From Clostridiales bacterium (GTDB lineage: Bacteria; Bacillota; Clostridia; Lachnospirales; Lachnospiraceae), in NCBI GenBank assembly GCA_012523775.1, contig JAAYTK010000081.1:1-39251 (forward strand): a DNA stretch of 39,251 bases, in the 5' to 3' direction. The notes beneath the pieces were generated by a model, which was not told the DNA's origin, searched no databases, and was given only the letters and a program-made list of their open reading frames with translations. A program made the translations under genes and the position numbers. Below are positions 1 to 9,062 of this stretch, in pieces. The first letter of the stretch is position 1. Each line of letters starts with the position of its first letter.

Positions 1-164
1 AACTAATAGTCTGAAACATCTCAAATATATTAACAATATTTTAAATTTTCAAAAAGTACTATCATATTCTTGATTTTGTGTTATAATATATACATATTTT
101 TTCTTCTTCCGTTTGCATAATATTATAATCGGAGAATATATATGGTTTATCTGGTAAGCGTACA

Positions 165-218
165 TTGAGCCACGGTACCTGTATTCAGATGGTTTCTGTT
201 ACAGTGCCTGTGGCTCAA
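165..218 (-). terminator. Stem-loop across the histidine kinase stop codon, possible terminator
   Basis: TTGAGCCAC (165-173) is perfectly complementary to GTGGCTCAA (210-218), giving a 9-bp outer stem. Shorter GG/CC and CTGT/ACAG pairings inside could extend it. The right arm lies within the last codons of the kinase gene, so the stop codon is in the loop side. On the minus strand the stem is not followed by a T-run, so this is at best a non-canonical terminator or an mRNA 3' stabiliser. The rest of bases 1-198 is AT-rich and I see no gene in it. Confidence 0.45.
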
Positions 219-1299
219 TTTGTTTTGGCTTATTATATAACTCTACCGTAAATACGGTTTTATTTTCTGAGCTGGTGGCGTATATGCTTCCTCCATGCAG
301 CATGATTATGCTGTGGGCTATGGCAAGCCCCAGTCCGCTGCCCCCTGTCTGACTTGACCTGGAGGATTCCACCCGATAAAATCTTGTGAATATTTTGTCT
401 AAATCCTCTTCGGGAATGACTTCACCGAAATTAGTACTGGTTATGACAATCTTATCGTCATCTTTGGTGAGATTGATTTCTATTCGTTCTCCGTCTCTTC
501 CGTATTTAATGGCATTTCCGATTAGATTTGCAAAGGCTCTTGCCAGAAGATTTCCGTCAGCAAGTATTACCGCGCTGTTATGGCTGGTATTAAAGATATA
601 TTCCAGACGGTTCTCTTCGAAACTGGGATAGAATTCATCCAGAAGCTGGTCTATAAGCTTTACCATATCCACCTCGCCTAAGACCGTCCTCACCTCTCCG
701 AAATTGAGCTTCGTATAGGTGAAAAGATCCTCAATCAGCTTCTCTAAGCGTTTCGATTTATTATAAGCTATCTCAATATATCTTTTTCGTACATCCTCCG
801 GCAATTGCTTGGTGGAAACCAAATCGAGATACCCTATGATGGATGTCAGCGGTGTGCGAAGATCATGGGCAACGCTGGTGATAAGTTCATTCTTGGCATT
901 CTCGCTTCGTCTTTCATTTTCCATTATTCTTTTGATATCGGATGTCATTTTATTAAGCTTGTCCGATATAAACGCGAACTCATCCTCATTATTGATTATA
1001 ATTCTATTATCAAAATTGCCTAAGGATATCTCATTGATTCCTTTGGCGATTTCTCTTATATAATTAACAAATTTCCTGGTAAGAAACAGAAAATATACTA
1101 TAAATAAAGCTACACCGGCGGATAAATTCACGATTGATGCCAATACCGCCCCCGCACCGATGTAATCCCATGGCCATTTCTGGAATATTATATATGCGCC
1201 GATATTAATGACAGCCAAAGAAAGCAGGGCATAAACCAGACTTAAGAGACTGTACAGCACTACCTCGAATCTAAAACTTTTAAATACGCTACTCTTCAA
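199..1299 (-). CDS. Membrane sensor histidine kinase (VanS/PhoR-like)
   Basis: This is a two-component sensor kinase of 366 residues that would autophosphorylate and pass phosphate to the response regulator encoded just upstream. Two hydrophobic segments (about residues 13-38 and 47-73) flank a very short external loop, so any signal is probably sensed in or near the membrane. A HAMP-like linker follows (about 74-127). The HisKA domain carries the phospho-acceptor H145 in the motif VAHDLRTPLTS. The HATPase domain has the N-box around N262 and the G-box GGSGLGLAI near residue 320. The start is a TTG codon overlapping the end of the regulator gene by 11 bases; no ATG is available before the catalytic region, and the overlap suggests translational coupling. 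The stimulus cannot be read from the sequence. Confidence 0.93.
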   Translation of the reverse strand: MKSSVFKSFRFEVVLYSLLSLVYALLSLAVINIGAYIIFQKWPWDYIGAGAVLASIVNLSAGVALFIVYFLFLTRKFVNYIREIAKGINEISLGNFDNRIIINNEDEFAFISDKLNKMTSDIKRIMENERRSENAKNELITSVAHDLRTPLTSIIGYLDLVSTKQLPEDVRKRYIEIAYNKSKRLEKLIEDLFTYTKLNFGEVRTVLGEVDMVKLIDQLLDEFYPSFEENRLEYIFNTSHNSAVILADGNLLARAFANLIGNAIKYGRDGERIEINLTKDDDKIVITSTNFGEVIPEEDLDKIFTRFYRVESSRSSQTGGSGLGLAIAHSIIMLHGGSIYATSSENKTVFTVELYNKPKQIEPQAL

Positions 1300-1990
1300 T
1301 CTTATATCCCACTCCCCACACGGTTTTTATGATTTGGGCATTCCTCGAGTCCATCTCAATCTTTTCCCTGATTCTTCTTATATGAACCATAACCGTATTA
1401 TTGGCATCGTACATTTTCTCATTCCATACCCGCTCGAATATCTCGTCGGTCGAGAACACTCTTCCCACGTTGCTGGCCAATAGATATAATATATCGAATT
1501 CTATCGGTGTTAATCTGACATCTCTTCCGTAGGCATTAACCTTGTGGTTCTCCTTATTTATAGTCAGGTGAGCGAGAACGATCTCCGTGTCCTTCTTATC
1601 ATTTCGTGAATGAGGGTTAAGCTTGGTATATCTTCTAAGCTGGGATTTGACTCTTGCGGTAAGCTCCAGGGGATTGAACGGCTTAGTCACATAGTCATCG
1701 GCTCCCGTTCCCAGACCGATTATCTTATCCAAATCGGTAGATTTGGCACTTAATATTATTATCGGAACCGAACTCGTCTCACGAATCTTGCCGCATAGGG
1801 TGAGGCCATCCATGCCCGGCATCATGATATCAAGAATGACAAGCTTGATATCCGCTTTTTCCAGACAGCTTAATCCCTCATGGGCATTATTGGCCTTTAT
1901 TACCCTATATCCTTCGCTGACAAGATGTATTTCAACCAAATCAGCAATTTCCTGATCATCATCGATAACAAGTATATTTATCTGTTCCAC
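1289..1990 (-). CDS. OmpR/VanR-family response regulator
   Basis: This is a 233-residue DNA-binding response regulator. The receiver domain occupies about residues 1-120, with acidic residues D10-D12, the phospho-acceptor D54 in LDIMMPGMDG and a conserved K in the TKPF motif. The C-terminal winged helix (about 135-230) ends in the family signature VWGVGYKIEE. The start codon is GTG, preceded by a strong GGAGGAAGGAAA ribosome binding site. The gene is first in a two-gene operon with the kinase and is divergent from rnpB, sharing an 80-base intergenic region with it. The closest well-known relatives are VanR-like and PhoP-like regulators, but no resistance genes are nearby, so no target is proposed. 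Confidence 0.95.
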   Translation of the reverse strand: MEQINILVIDDDQEIADLVEIHLVSEGYRVIKANNAHEGLSCLEKADIKLVILDIMMPGMDGLTLCGKIRETSSVPIIILSAKSTDLDKIIGLGTGADDYVTKPFNPLELTARVKSQLRRYTKLNPHSRNDKKDTEIVLAHLTINKENHKVNAYGRDVRLTPIEFDILYLLASNVGRVFSTDEIFERVWNEKMYDANNTVMVHIRRIREKIEMDSRNAQIIKTVWGVGYKIEE

Positions 1991-2033
1991 TTTCCTTCCT
2001 CCTGAAAATATAATTTTTGGAAATGGTTACTCA

Positions 2034-2062
2034 TTTACTTTTATCATTTCCCATGTTAGAAT
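2034..2062 (+). promoter_or_regulatory. Sigma-A-type promoter of rnpB
   Basis: TTTACT (2034-2039) and TAGAAT (2057-2062) are separated by exactly 17 bases. The -10 box ends 7 bases before the inferred RNA 5' end at 2070, the expected spacing for initiation. Matches to consensus are 4/6 for the -35 and 5/6 for the -10. Identified by sequence only. Confidence 0.6.
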
Positions 2063-2069
2063 ATCTATT

Positions 2070-2440
2070 GTGAGTAGCACAGATGGTCGCGCCTTTTATA
2101 AGGTGAGGAAAGTCCGGGCTTCATAGGGCAGGGTGCCGGATAATGTCCGGTGGAGGCGACTCCAAGGCTAGTGCAACAGAAATAAACCGCCAGGGCAGGA
2201 ATTTTCCTGCTGTGGTAAGGATGGAAAGGTGGTTTAAGAGACCACCGCCCTTCTGGTAACAGAAGGGGCATATGTAAACCCCACCTGAAGCAAAGCCGAA
2301 CAGAGAGCTATACGGTTGCCCGCCGTGCTTTCGGGTAGGCTGCGTAGTATCTGTGAAAGCGGATACTGGAGCCGTATGGTAACATACGGTCAAGATAGAT
2401 GACCATCCAAGACAGAACCCGGCTTATAGTGCTGCTCATA
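2070..2440 (+). ncRNA. rnpB: RNase P RNA, bacterial type A
   Basis: This is the catalytic RNA of RNase P, which removes 5' leaders from pre-tRNAs. The conserved 5' core GAGGAAAGTCCGGGCT is at about 2105-2120 and its partner AGAACCCGGCTTATAG is at about 2414-2429; together they form the P4 core. Helix P1 closes the molecule: bases 2070-2080 pair with 2429-2439 over 11 bp with two G-U pairs. The internal conserved blocks ACAGAAA, GGTAAGGATGGAAAGG and AAACCCCACCTGAAGCAA are all present in order. The length of about 371 nt fits type A. No U-run terminator follows, so the 3' end is probably made by processing. The last bases overlap the stop codon of the convergent nucleoside kinase gene. Confidence 0.96.
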
Positions 2441-4109
2441 CCTTAAAACAACTTCCGCCTACAAACTCCCTTAATATTGAATTCATCGGTACCAAATCAC
2501 TGGGTGCCCCTATAAAATAATCTAAGAATTTTAACAGTCTTTTCGCCTCTATATATTCTTCGCTTCCCCTATCGACTCCAAATAATAACGGCTCGGCATA
2601 CAGCTTTAGTACTGACAGCTCATATATCAGTGCCGAATTGAACATAATGTCGGCATCCTCCTGAAACGGAAAGATATTTTCCTCTTCACCCCGTCGTACG
2701 GATGGCCACATGGATATGGTGGTTTGAGCAGATGTCCCTCTCGTTCTGGCATCCCTTACCAGTCTCCGAAGCAGTCTTCCGTCGGTGGTCGGAATTCTGT
2801 TATGCTCGTCTATATTAAGACTCGTTAATGCACTTATATAAATCTTATATTTTCTTTCTCTGGGAAGGGAATATGATAAGGCATCATTCAACCCATGAAT
2901 ACCCTCTATAACCAGGATTCCGTCCTTACCTATATTTACAGGATCTCCTTTATATTCTCTCTTTCCCGATATAAAATTATAGACTGGTAAATCCACTGCT
3001 TTGCCGTTCATTAAATCCGTCATATCTTTATTAAACTGTTCCAGATCAATCGCATGCAGACTCTCAAAATTTTGATTCCCGTCCTCATCCCTAGGCGTTT
3101 TATCCCTGTCCACAAAATAGTTGTCTACTGCAATAGGATATGGCTTTAGTCCATGGGCTTTTAGCTGTATCGACAGTCTATGGGAAAATGTAGTCTTCCC
3201 GGAAGATGAGGGGCCTGCAATCATAATAAATCTTCTGTCCTTTGCCTTCCTGATTGCCTCGGCTATATTGCTTATCTTCTTCTCCATCAGTGCTTCCTGT
3301 ACCAGAATCAGCTCATTGAACTTACCATGGGATATAATATCATTAAGTGCCCCTACATGGTCAACCTCCATCATCCTTGCCCACTGATTGGATTCTCTTA
3401 ATGTAATATAAAGCTTGTTTTTAGGCACAAATCCCTCTACGGTTGTAGGTTTTTTTGCCCTCGGCATCACCAGAACAAATCCGTCCTCATATAGCATGAG
3501 GTCAAAGTATTTCAGCATACCTGTACTGGGGGGCATATATCCATAGTAGTAATCCTCGAAGCCGTCAAGGCTATATATATTCGCCTTTGATACCCGTCTG
3601 TATCTGAATAACTTTTCCTTATCATACATCCTATAGCGTGCGAATAAATCAATCGCATCATCCGTACCGATGCTTCGCTTATCAAATGGGATATCGGCTT
3701 CGACAATCTCCTTCATCTTTGACTTCACCGCATTAAGCCTCTCCTCTGTCAAGGCCTCGGTTCCTTCGTAATCAAAATAAAGACTGTTACCCAATGAATA
3801 TTCGACAGACACTTTCTTTATATTCTCACTGCCAAACTCGGCATAGAACGCCTTAAGCAATACCAAAATCATACCTCTGGTATAGGTCTTGTGGCCGATG
3901 GTATCGGCAGTTGTAATAAAACGAACGGTACAGTCCTTCTCTACCGGCTTAAGTAGCTCTCTGAGCTTACCGTTCACATAGGCAAGAATAATGTCATACT
4001 TATATTCCTTTTGATACTCCTTAGCGATATCGAGTAATCTGGTATTGACCGGATACTCCTTGATACTATTATTAATACTGACCTTTACATTATGCTTACT
4101 AACCATCAT
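2436..4109 (-). CDS. TGS-domain nucleoside (uridine) kinase
   Basis: This is a 557-residue protein combining an N-terminal TGS domain (about 1-68), a middle region resembling the second additional domain of threonyl-tRNA synthetase (about 70-260), and a C-terminal phosphoribulokinase/uridine kinase domain (about 290-490). The P-loop GPSSSGKTT is at residues 299-307. Relatives in Clostridia are annotated as nucleoside kinases; phosphorylation of uridine or cytidine is the family expectation, and the role of the TGS part is unknown. The start codon overlaps the trmK stop in an ATGA arrangement, so the two genes are translationally coupled. It is the last gene of the dgt-dnaG-rpoD operon and ends 5 bases inside the convergent rnpB. 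No terminator is visible after it. Confidence 0.88.
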   Translation of the reverse strand: MMVSKHNVKVSINNSIKEYPVNTRLLDIAKEYQKEYKYDIILAYVNGKLRELLKPVEKDCTVRFITTADTIGHKTYTRGMILVLLKAFYAEFGSENIKKVSVEYSLGNSLYFDYEGTEALTEERLNAVKSKMKEIVEADIPFDKRSIGTDDAIDLFARYRMYDKEKLFRYRRVSKANIYSLDGFEDYYYGYMPPSTGMLKYFDLMLYEDGFVLVMPRAKKPTTVEGFVPKNKLYITLRESNQWARMMEVDHVGALNDIISHGKFNELILVQEALMEKKISNIAEAIRKAKDRRFIMIAGPSSSGKTTFSHRLSIQLKAHGLKPYPIAVDNYFVDRDKTPRDEDGNQNFESLHAIDLEQFNKDMTDLMNGKAVDLPVYNFISGKREYKGDPVNIGKDGILVIEGIHGLNDALSYSLPRERKYKIYISALTSLNIDEHNRIPTTDGRLLRRLVRDARTRGTSAQTTISMWPSVRRGEEENIFPFQEDADIMFNSALIYELSVLKLYAEPLLFGVDRGSEEYIEAKRLLKFLDYFIGAPSDLVPMNSILREFVGGSCFKV

Positions 4110-4852
4110 TCACCTCTATCCTGCGTTTTCTTTTTACGCACATTATTGTAATAGCCTATGGCACTGTCAATCAGTCGAATCAAATCGATAATTTCAGTCT
4201 GCCTTTGAATCGATTGCTTCGTAGGCAGAGTAATCAATTCCTTATATATATCCTGATATTGCTGTCTCTCGGCTTTCAGATAATCCAATAAAACCGGATT
4301 TCTTTCCTCAAGCAGCAATCTGCCGAAATAAATATGCTCCGGCTTAACCAGCTGATATTCTCTATGATCTCTATATGAACATGCCTTAAGCTTCAATATA
4401 AAATAATATTTACCGTCTTCCTCCAGCATATTCTCTTTAATGATTATATAGCCCAATTCGCTTAATTTTTTTCGAACCAGATGGACCTCGGACTGGGGCT
4501 GAAGCACCAGCTCCTTCGCAGCCGATACCACCTTCATATGGCTGGTAAGAATCTGAAGCATCAGTCTTCCTCCCATGCCTGCAATAAGTATTGTATCAAC
4601 CTCTCCCGGCTGAAGCTTTTCCAGACCGTCGGATTTTCTGATTGATACCCGGTCCTCCACACAGTATTTTTCTATGTTTTCCTTGGCTCTTTCCAGAGGA
4701 CCCTGATTTATGTCCATCGCCACCACATATGGTGATATTCTGTTTGTCAGCAGATAAATTGCTGTGTATGCGTGATCACATCCTATATCAGCGACACGAT
4801 TTCCCGGCGTAACCATTGCCGCCACCGCATGAAGTCTCCTAGATAGCTGCAT
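4106..4852 (-). CDS. trmK: tRNA (adenine(22)-N1)-methyltransferase
   Basis: This is a SAM-dependent methyltransferase of 248 residues that methylates N1 of A22 in the D-arm region of bacterial tRNAs. The N-terminal class I fold carries motif I VADIGCDHAY (about residues 19-28), an acidic residue ending strand 2 (VAMDIN) and the family-typical IAGMGGRLM near residue 90. The C-terminal part (about 170-248) is predicted helical and charged, as in TrmK proteins. Linkage to rpoD is the classic Firmicutes arrangement. It follows rpoD after a 53-base gap holding a GC-rich hairpin, and overlaps the nucleoside kinase gene by 4 bases. Confidence 0.93.
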   Translation of the reverse strand: MQLSRRLHAVAAMVTPGNRVADIGCDHAYTAIYLLTNRISPYVVAMDINQGPLERAKENIEKYCVEDRVSIRKSDGLEKLQPGEVDTILIAGMGGRLMLQILTSHMKVVSAAKELVLQPQSEVHLVRKKLSELGYIIIKENMLEEDGKYYFILKLKACSYRDHREYQLVKPEHIYFGRLLLEERNPVLLDYLKAERQQYQDIYKELITLPTKQSIQRQTEIIDLIRLIDSAIGYYNNVRKKKTQDRGE

Positions 4853-4875
4853 ATTTTAAACCTCAACTCTTATTT

Positions 4876-4907
4876 AAAGGGGCGATTCTGCCCCTTTAGT
4901 ATTTTTT
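4876..4907. terminator. GC-rich hairpin between rpoD and trmK, T-run on the plus side
   Basis: AAAGGGGC (4876-4883) pairs perfectly with GCCCCTTT (4890-4897) around a 6-base loop. Read on the plus strand the stem is followed by AGTATTTTTTATT, a good U-tract. Read in the direction of the operon (minus) it is followed only by TTTAAATAAG, a poor one. It could weakly attenuate expression downstream of rpoD, but its geometry fits better as a stop for antisense transcription entering from the rnpB side. Confidence 0.6.
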
Positions 4908-6003
4908 ATTCCAGATAGTCCTTTAGCTTTCTGCTTCTGCTGGGATGTCTGAGTTTTCTAAGGGCTTTAGCCTCTATCTGACGGATTCTTTCTCTGGTTA
5001 CGTTGAACTCCTTGCCCACTTCCTCCAGAGTCCTTGCCCTTCCGTCATCCAGCCCAAATCTTAGTCTCAGCACCTTCTGTTCTCTGTCGGTAAGCGTTCC
5101 CAGAACATCAACCAGCTGCTCCTTCAATAACGTAAAAGCCGCCGCCTCTGCAGGTACAGGAACATTATCATCCTGAATAAAATCACCTAAATGACTGTCC
5201 TCCTCCTCGCCTATGGGAGTCTCAAGTGAAACCGGTTCCTGAGATATCTTCTGAATTTCCCTTACTCTTTCAACCGGAATACCCATGACATCCGATATTT
5301 CCTCAGGGGTAGGCTCTCTTCCAAGCTCCTGTAGAAGCTGCCTCTGTACTCTGGTTAATTTATTAATCGTCTCGACCATGTGAACAGGAATACGAATTGT
5401 TCTTGCCTGATCGGCAATAGCTCTCGTTATCGCCTGTCTTATCCACCATGTTGCATATGTGCTGAACTTAAAACCCTTACGGTAATCGAATTTCTCAACG
5501 GCCTTAATAAGACCCAGATTGCCCTCCTGAATCAAATCCAGGAACAGCATCCCACGACCTACATATCTCTTCGCAATACTGACTACCAGACGAAGGTTTG
5601 CCTCTGCCAAACGCTTTTTGGCAAAATCATCCCCTTCCTCCATTCTTCTGGCAAGCTCATTCTCTTCCTCGGCCGTCAGCAAGGGAACCTTACCTATTTC
5701 CTTCAAATACATACGGACAGGATCCTCTATGTTAACTCCTTCAGGAACAGACAGGTCAATGGTCTCGACCTCCTCATCCTCCTCATCTGGTATGATTTCC
5801 TCATCCTCTGCTTCAGATATTCTAAGCACATCGATATTATGCTTTTCTAAATAATCATATATCTTCTCAATCCTTTGAGGGTCTAACTCCATATCTGCAA
5901 AAAAGTCATTTACCTCTTGAAATTCCAAGACATTTTTCTTCTTTTCTGCAAAGGCTAATAATTCCTTTAGTCTCTCTGTGAATTTAGTAATGTTTTCGTC
6001 CAT
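4906..6003 (-). CDS. rpoD: RNA polymerase major sigma factor (sigma-A)
   Basis: This is the housekeeping sigma factor, 365 residues, close to the length of Bacillus SigA. A short region 1.1-like N-terminus (about 1-60) is followed by a very acidic stretch (about 63-82), then region 1.2 ([17 protein letters not shown], 94-110), region 2 with [10 protein letters not shown] and the -10 recognition and melting motif [15 protein letters not shown] (183-197), region 3, and region 4.2 with the helix-turn-helix [20 protein letters not shown] near the C-terminus. The start is supported by an AAGGAAGGA ribosome binding site. It sits downstream of dnaG, the conserved macromolecular-synthesis arrangement, separated by 91 bases that contain a weak stem-loop. 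Confidence 0.98.
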   Translation of the reverse strand: MDENITKFTERLKELLAFAEKKKNVLEFQEVNDFFADMELDPQRIEKIYDYLEKHNIDVLRISEAEDEEIIPDEEDEEVETIDLSVPEGVNIEDPVRMYLKEIGKVPLLTAEEENELARRMEEGDDFAKKRLAEANLRLVVSIAKRYVGRGMLFLDLIQEGNLGLIKAVEKFDYRKGFKFSTYATWWIRQAITRAIADQARTIRIPVHMVETINKLTRVQRQLLQELGREPTPEEISDVMGIPVERVREIQKISQEPVSLETPIGEEEDSHLGDFIQDDNVPVPAEAAAFTLLKEQLVDVLGTLTDREQKVLRLRFGLDDGRARTLEEVGKEFNVTRERIRQIEAKALRKLRHPSRSRKLKDYLE

Positions 6004-6062
6004 AGATAATCCTTCCTTCTTAAACTCTTTTATATTCTAACCATCATTTAATTAAATATGCA

Positions 6063-6092
6063 AAACCCCAATTTGCCTAAGCTTGGCGGTTT
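6063..6092 (-). other. Weak stem-loop between dnaG and rpoD
   Basis: AAACCCCAA (6063-6071) can pair with TTGGCGGTTT (6083-6092), 9 bp with one bulged base around an 11-base loop. There is no strong U-run after it on the minus strand. It lies just after the dnaG stop, where operons of this type often carry a processing or attenuation site. Function is inferred from position only. Confidence 0.35.
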
Positions 6093-6094
6093 CT

Positions 6095-7876
6095 TTACTT
6101 TAAGGCATCTGATATGATTTTCTTTAAATCTGCCTTCTGTATGATAATACTTTGTAACAACTCAGTATCATTTTCCTTAATTGCCTTTTGACTTTGCCTG
6201 TTAAGGCTTTCCTCCTTTAGGCGGTACACGGTGTCATATAACGCCTTTTGTCTTGCACTATCCTTAATCTCGCCAAGCAGCTCGGCACTAAAGAGAGAAG
6301 CCGCCTCAGACTGTTCCTCAATGCTTTGAAAACAGCTTATGATTTTGGCGGGTATGATTTCACCCTCCTTCTCATATTCATCAAAAATCAGTCTTGCAAC
6401 GTCTGTATATATACCATCGGCAAAATCCTCCGGTTTAAGAATACCCTTTAGCTTATTTAATATCATTGGCTCTTCTGAAATCCATGTTATTAAGAGCTTC
6501 TGAATCTTAGCTATGCCATCCTCACTGCTTTTTTTGCTACCCGATTTGGAGTAAGCATCCGCTTTCTTCTGTCTTTCCATTCCAAAGCTTTGTGAGCCTA
6601 ACTTATTAACCAGCTTCTGAAGGAGAACCGCATCGATATTATAATTCTTTGCAACTGCATCCAGATAAAAATTCCTTTCAAGAGGCTCGGAAAAATATAA
6701 TAACTTCACAGCAACCTCATTGAAAAATCTGGTCTTTTCCTCGGGGTCCTCCATGTTATAACCCTTCTGCAGCATATCTATCTCAAAGAAAAAGCTGTTT
6801 TTTGCCTCATCGATTCTCTTCCTGTATTCATCTGCCCCCAGATGCTTAATGAAATCATCCGGATCCTTATACGGCTCCATATTCACAACCTTTACGCTTA
6901 ATCCGGTATCTCTTAATATCTGTATGGCACGGAGTGCCGCCTGCATACCTGCTCCGTCATTGTCAAAGGTAAGAAGCACCTCTTTAGTATATCTTTTTAA
7001 TATATTGGCATGGAGCTCGGTAAAAGACGTGCCCAGTGCCGCAACGGCATTGGTAAAGCCTGCCTGATGAAGAGCTATAACATCCAGATAGCCTTCACAG
7101 ATTAGCATAAATGATTCCCTTGATCTACGGGCCCTGTTAAGCCCATATAGTATTCTACTCTTGTCGAATATAATGGTTTCGGGTGAATTCAAATATTTTG
7201 GCATTCCATCGCCCATAACCCGACCACCGAAGCCCACGACTCTGTTATTCTGATCCATTATGGGGAAAATAATCCTGTCCCAGAATTTATCATGCCCGCC
7301 CCGAACCTCATCAAAGGTCACTAAGCCTGTCTGCTTAAGGAGCTCGTCCTCATATGTAAGGCTTTTCAGATACTGATACAAATCATCGCTGTAACGGTTG
7401 GCATATCCTAATCCAAACGCCTTAATGGTTTCCTCGTTCAGTCCTCTGCCCAGTAAATATTCTCTGGCAGCTTGTCCTCTATCGGATTTCAACTGATAAT
7501 AATAATACTTGGCAGCTTCTTTATTTATTTCCATCAGCCTGTTTTTCAGATCGATCTGACGCTTCTCTCTCGCCGAATATTCCTGTTCAGGCAGATTAAT
7601 ACCCGCCCTTTCGGCAAGAAATTTTAAAGCCTCAACAAATGTATAGTTCTCGTATTCCATAATGAAGGTATAGACATTTCCTCCCACGCCACAACCGAAG
7701 CAGTGATACATCTGCTTTGACTGACTGACACTGAATGAGGGTGTCTTCTCATTATGAAAGGGACAAAGACCCATATGATTGCTACCGGTCTTTTTAAGTC
7801 TTATGTAGGAGCCTATTATATTGACGATATCGTTTCTTATACGGACCTCTTCTACTATGTCATCCGGATAATACAT
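6095..7876 (-). CDS. dnaG: DNA primase
   Basis: This is the replicative primase, which makes RNA primers at the fork with the DnaB helicase; 593 residues is typical. The N-terminal CHC2 zinc finger is intact (C38, H41, C59, C62, in LCPFHNEKTPSF and YHCFGCG). The core follows, with the TOPRIM domain holding the acidic motifs ICEGYLDV (about 258-265) and TFDNDGAG (about 304-311). The C-terminal roughly 150 residues form the helical helicase-binding region, which is poorly conserved as usual. It is 24 bases downstream of the dGTPase gene and is the second gene of the operon. Confidence 0.97.
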   Translation of the reverse strand: MYYPDDIVEEVRIRNDIVNIIGSYIRLKKTGSNHMGLCPFHNEKTPSFSVSQSKQMYHCFGCGVGGNVYTFIMEYENYTFVEALKFLAERAGINLPEQEYSAREKRQIDLKNRLMEINKEAAKYYYYQLKSDRGQAAREYLLGRGLNEETIKAFGLGYANRYSDDLYQYLKSLTYEDELLKQTGLVTFDEVRGGHDKFWDRIIFPIMDQNNRVVGFGGRVMGDGMPKYLNSPETIIFDKSRILYGLNRARRSRESFMLICEGYLDVIALHQAGFTNAVAALGTSFTELHANILKRYTKEVLLTFDNDGAGMQAALRAIQILRDTGLSVKVVNMEPYKDPDDFIKHLGADEYRKRIDEAKNSFFFEIDMLQKGYNMEDPEEKTRFFNEVAVKLLYFSEPLERNFYLDAVAKNYNIDAVLLQKLVNKLGSQSFGMERQKKADAYSKSGSKKSSEDGIAKIQKLLITWISEEPMILNKLKGILKPEDFADGIYTDVARLIFDEYEKEGEIIPAKIISCFQSIEEQSEAASLFSAELLGEIKDSARQKALYDTVYRLKEESLNRQSQKAIKENDTELLQSIIIQKADLKKIISDALK

Positions 7877-7900
7877 ATTTTAACCTTCCTTCTATCCACA

Positions 7901-8923
7901 TTAATAAATACTCCAAGCCGATGGAATCATTAGCTCCTTAAATTTCGCAACCGCATAGCGGTCCGTCATTCCTGCAATATAATCACAAACCACCTGATGA
8001 GGAGGCTCGTTAAGCTGCTCCATAAGGACATAATACTCTTTTGGAAGAAGCTCCAAATGCTTCTGATAATATTCAAAGAGCTGCTGGACTAAGATTACCG
8101 CCTGTTCCTCCTGCCCCTTCGCCTTCTTGTTCGTATAGACACTGGAGAACATAAACTCCCGTAGGCTCAGCATTGCTTTCTCGATTTCGGGAGACATAAA
8201 TATGTCGTTCTTGCCCTCGCTACAGTTTATTATATCATGAATCACGGTATTAAGCCTCTCTACAAGACTGTACCCCAGTACATCCTTATATTCCTTGGGA
8301 ATATCCTCCTCCCTGATAATTCCGCCGCGGATAGCATCATCTGTATCATGATGAATATAGGCGATTTTATCGGATAGCTTTACTATCTTTCCTTCGAGGG
8401 TCGAAGGTATTGTCGACATCTGATGGTTACGAATGCCGTCCCTTACCTCCTTAGTCAGATTTAATCCCTTCCCGTGATTTTCCAATAGCTCGACTACTCG
8501 GATGCTTTGAAGATAATGCTTAAATCCTCCTGGACATACATCATTAAGCGCTCTCTCTCCGGCATGTCCGAATGGGGTATGTCCCAAATCGTGCCCCAGA
8601 GCTATCGCTTCGGTAAGATCCTCATTCAGCCTTAAGGCTTTGGCTATGGTTCTCGCTATCTGTGAGACCTCCAGCGTATGGGTAAGACGTGTTCTGTAAT
8701 GATCACCCTCCGGTGCAAGAAAAACCTGTGTCTTATGCTTTAATCTTCTAAATGCCTTGGAATGTAATATCCGGTCCCTGTCTCTTTGGTAAACAGGTCG
8801 AATATCGCATTGCTCCTCCTCAACGTCCCTGCCTTGAGACATATCGGAGAATGCCGCATATGGACTTAATATTTCATGTTCTCTAATCTCAAGCTTCTGC
8901 CTGGTATTTAATATTTTATCCAT
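7901..8923 (-). CDS. dgt: Deoxyguanosinetriphosphate triphosphohydrolase-like HD protein
   Basis: This is a 340-residue HD-superfamily enzyme of the dGTPase group, which splits dNTPs into nucleoside and triphosphate. The metal-binding residues are visible: H82 in RLTHTLEVS, the H111-D112 pair in ALGHDLGHTPFGH, and D185 in KLSDKIAYIHHD. The motif FRRLKHKTQVF (about 58-68) is typical of the dGTPase-like group. A strong AAGGAGGAATGA precedes the start. It heads the dgt-dnaG-rpoD operon, an arrangement common in Clostridia that may link dNTP level to replication. Substrate preference cannot be read from sequence. Confidence 0.93.
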   Translation of the reverse strand: MDKILNTRQKLEIREHEILSPYAAFSDMSQGRDVEEEQCDIRPVYQRDRDRILHSKAFRRLKHKTQVFLAPEGDHYRTRLTHTLEVSQIARTIAKALRLNEDLTEAIALGHDLGHTPFGHAGERALNDVCPGGFKHYLQSIRVVELLENHGKGLNLTKEVRDGIRNHQMSTIPSTLEGKIVKLSDKIAYIHHDTDDAIRGGIIREEDIPKEYKDVLGYSLVERLNTVIHDIINCSEGKNDIFMSPEIEKAMLSLREFMFSSVYTNKKAKGQEEQAVILVQQLFEYYQKHLELLPKEYYVLMEQLNEPPHQVVCDYIAGMTDRYAVAKFKELMIPSAWSIY

Positions 8924-9062
8924 TCATTCCTCCTTACTAATTAGCCTTACCTTATATATCGACACAAAATACAATTTAACCCCTACTACTAATATTCTAC
9001 AAAGACTTACTATTTCCTTTTTTTATTTTGATTTTTAAAGAAATGTTTCAAAATAATATTCA

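Noticed and set aside
2065-2393. Two small minus-strand frames across the RNase P RNA gene
   Set aside because: The region is a structural RNA with all conserved cores present; the frames reflect its base composition and have no plausible translation signals.
5380-5850. A 156-residue open frame on the plus strand inside rpoD
   Set aside because: It is fully antisense to a highly conserved sigma factor gene and shows no protein family features.
8924-9000. A Spo0A-type box (TGTCGAT) before dgt
   Set aside because: One seven-base partial match in AT-rich DNA is expected by chance and there is no supporting second site.
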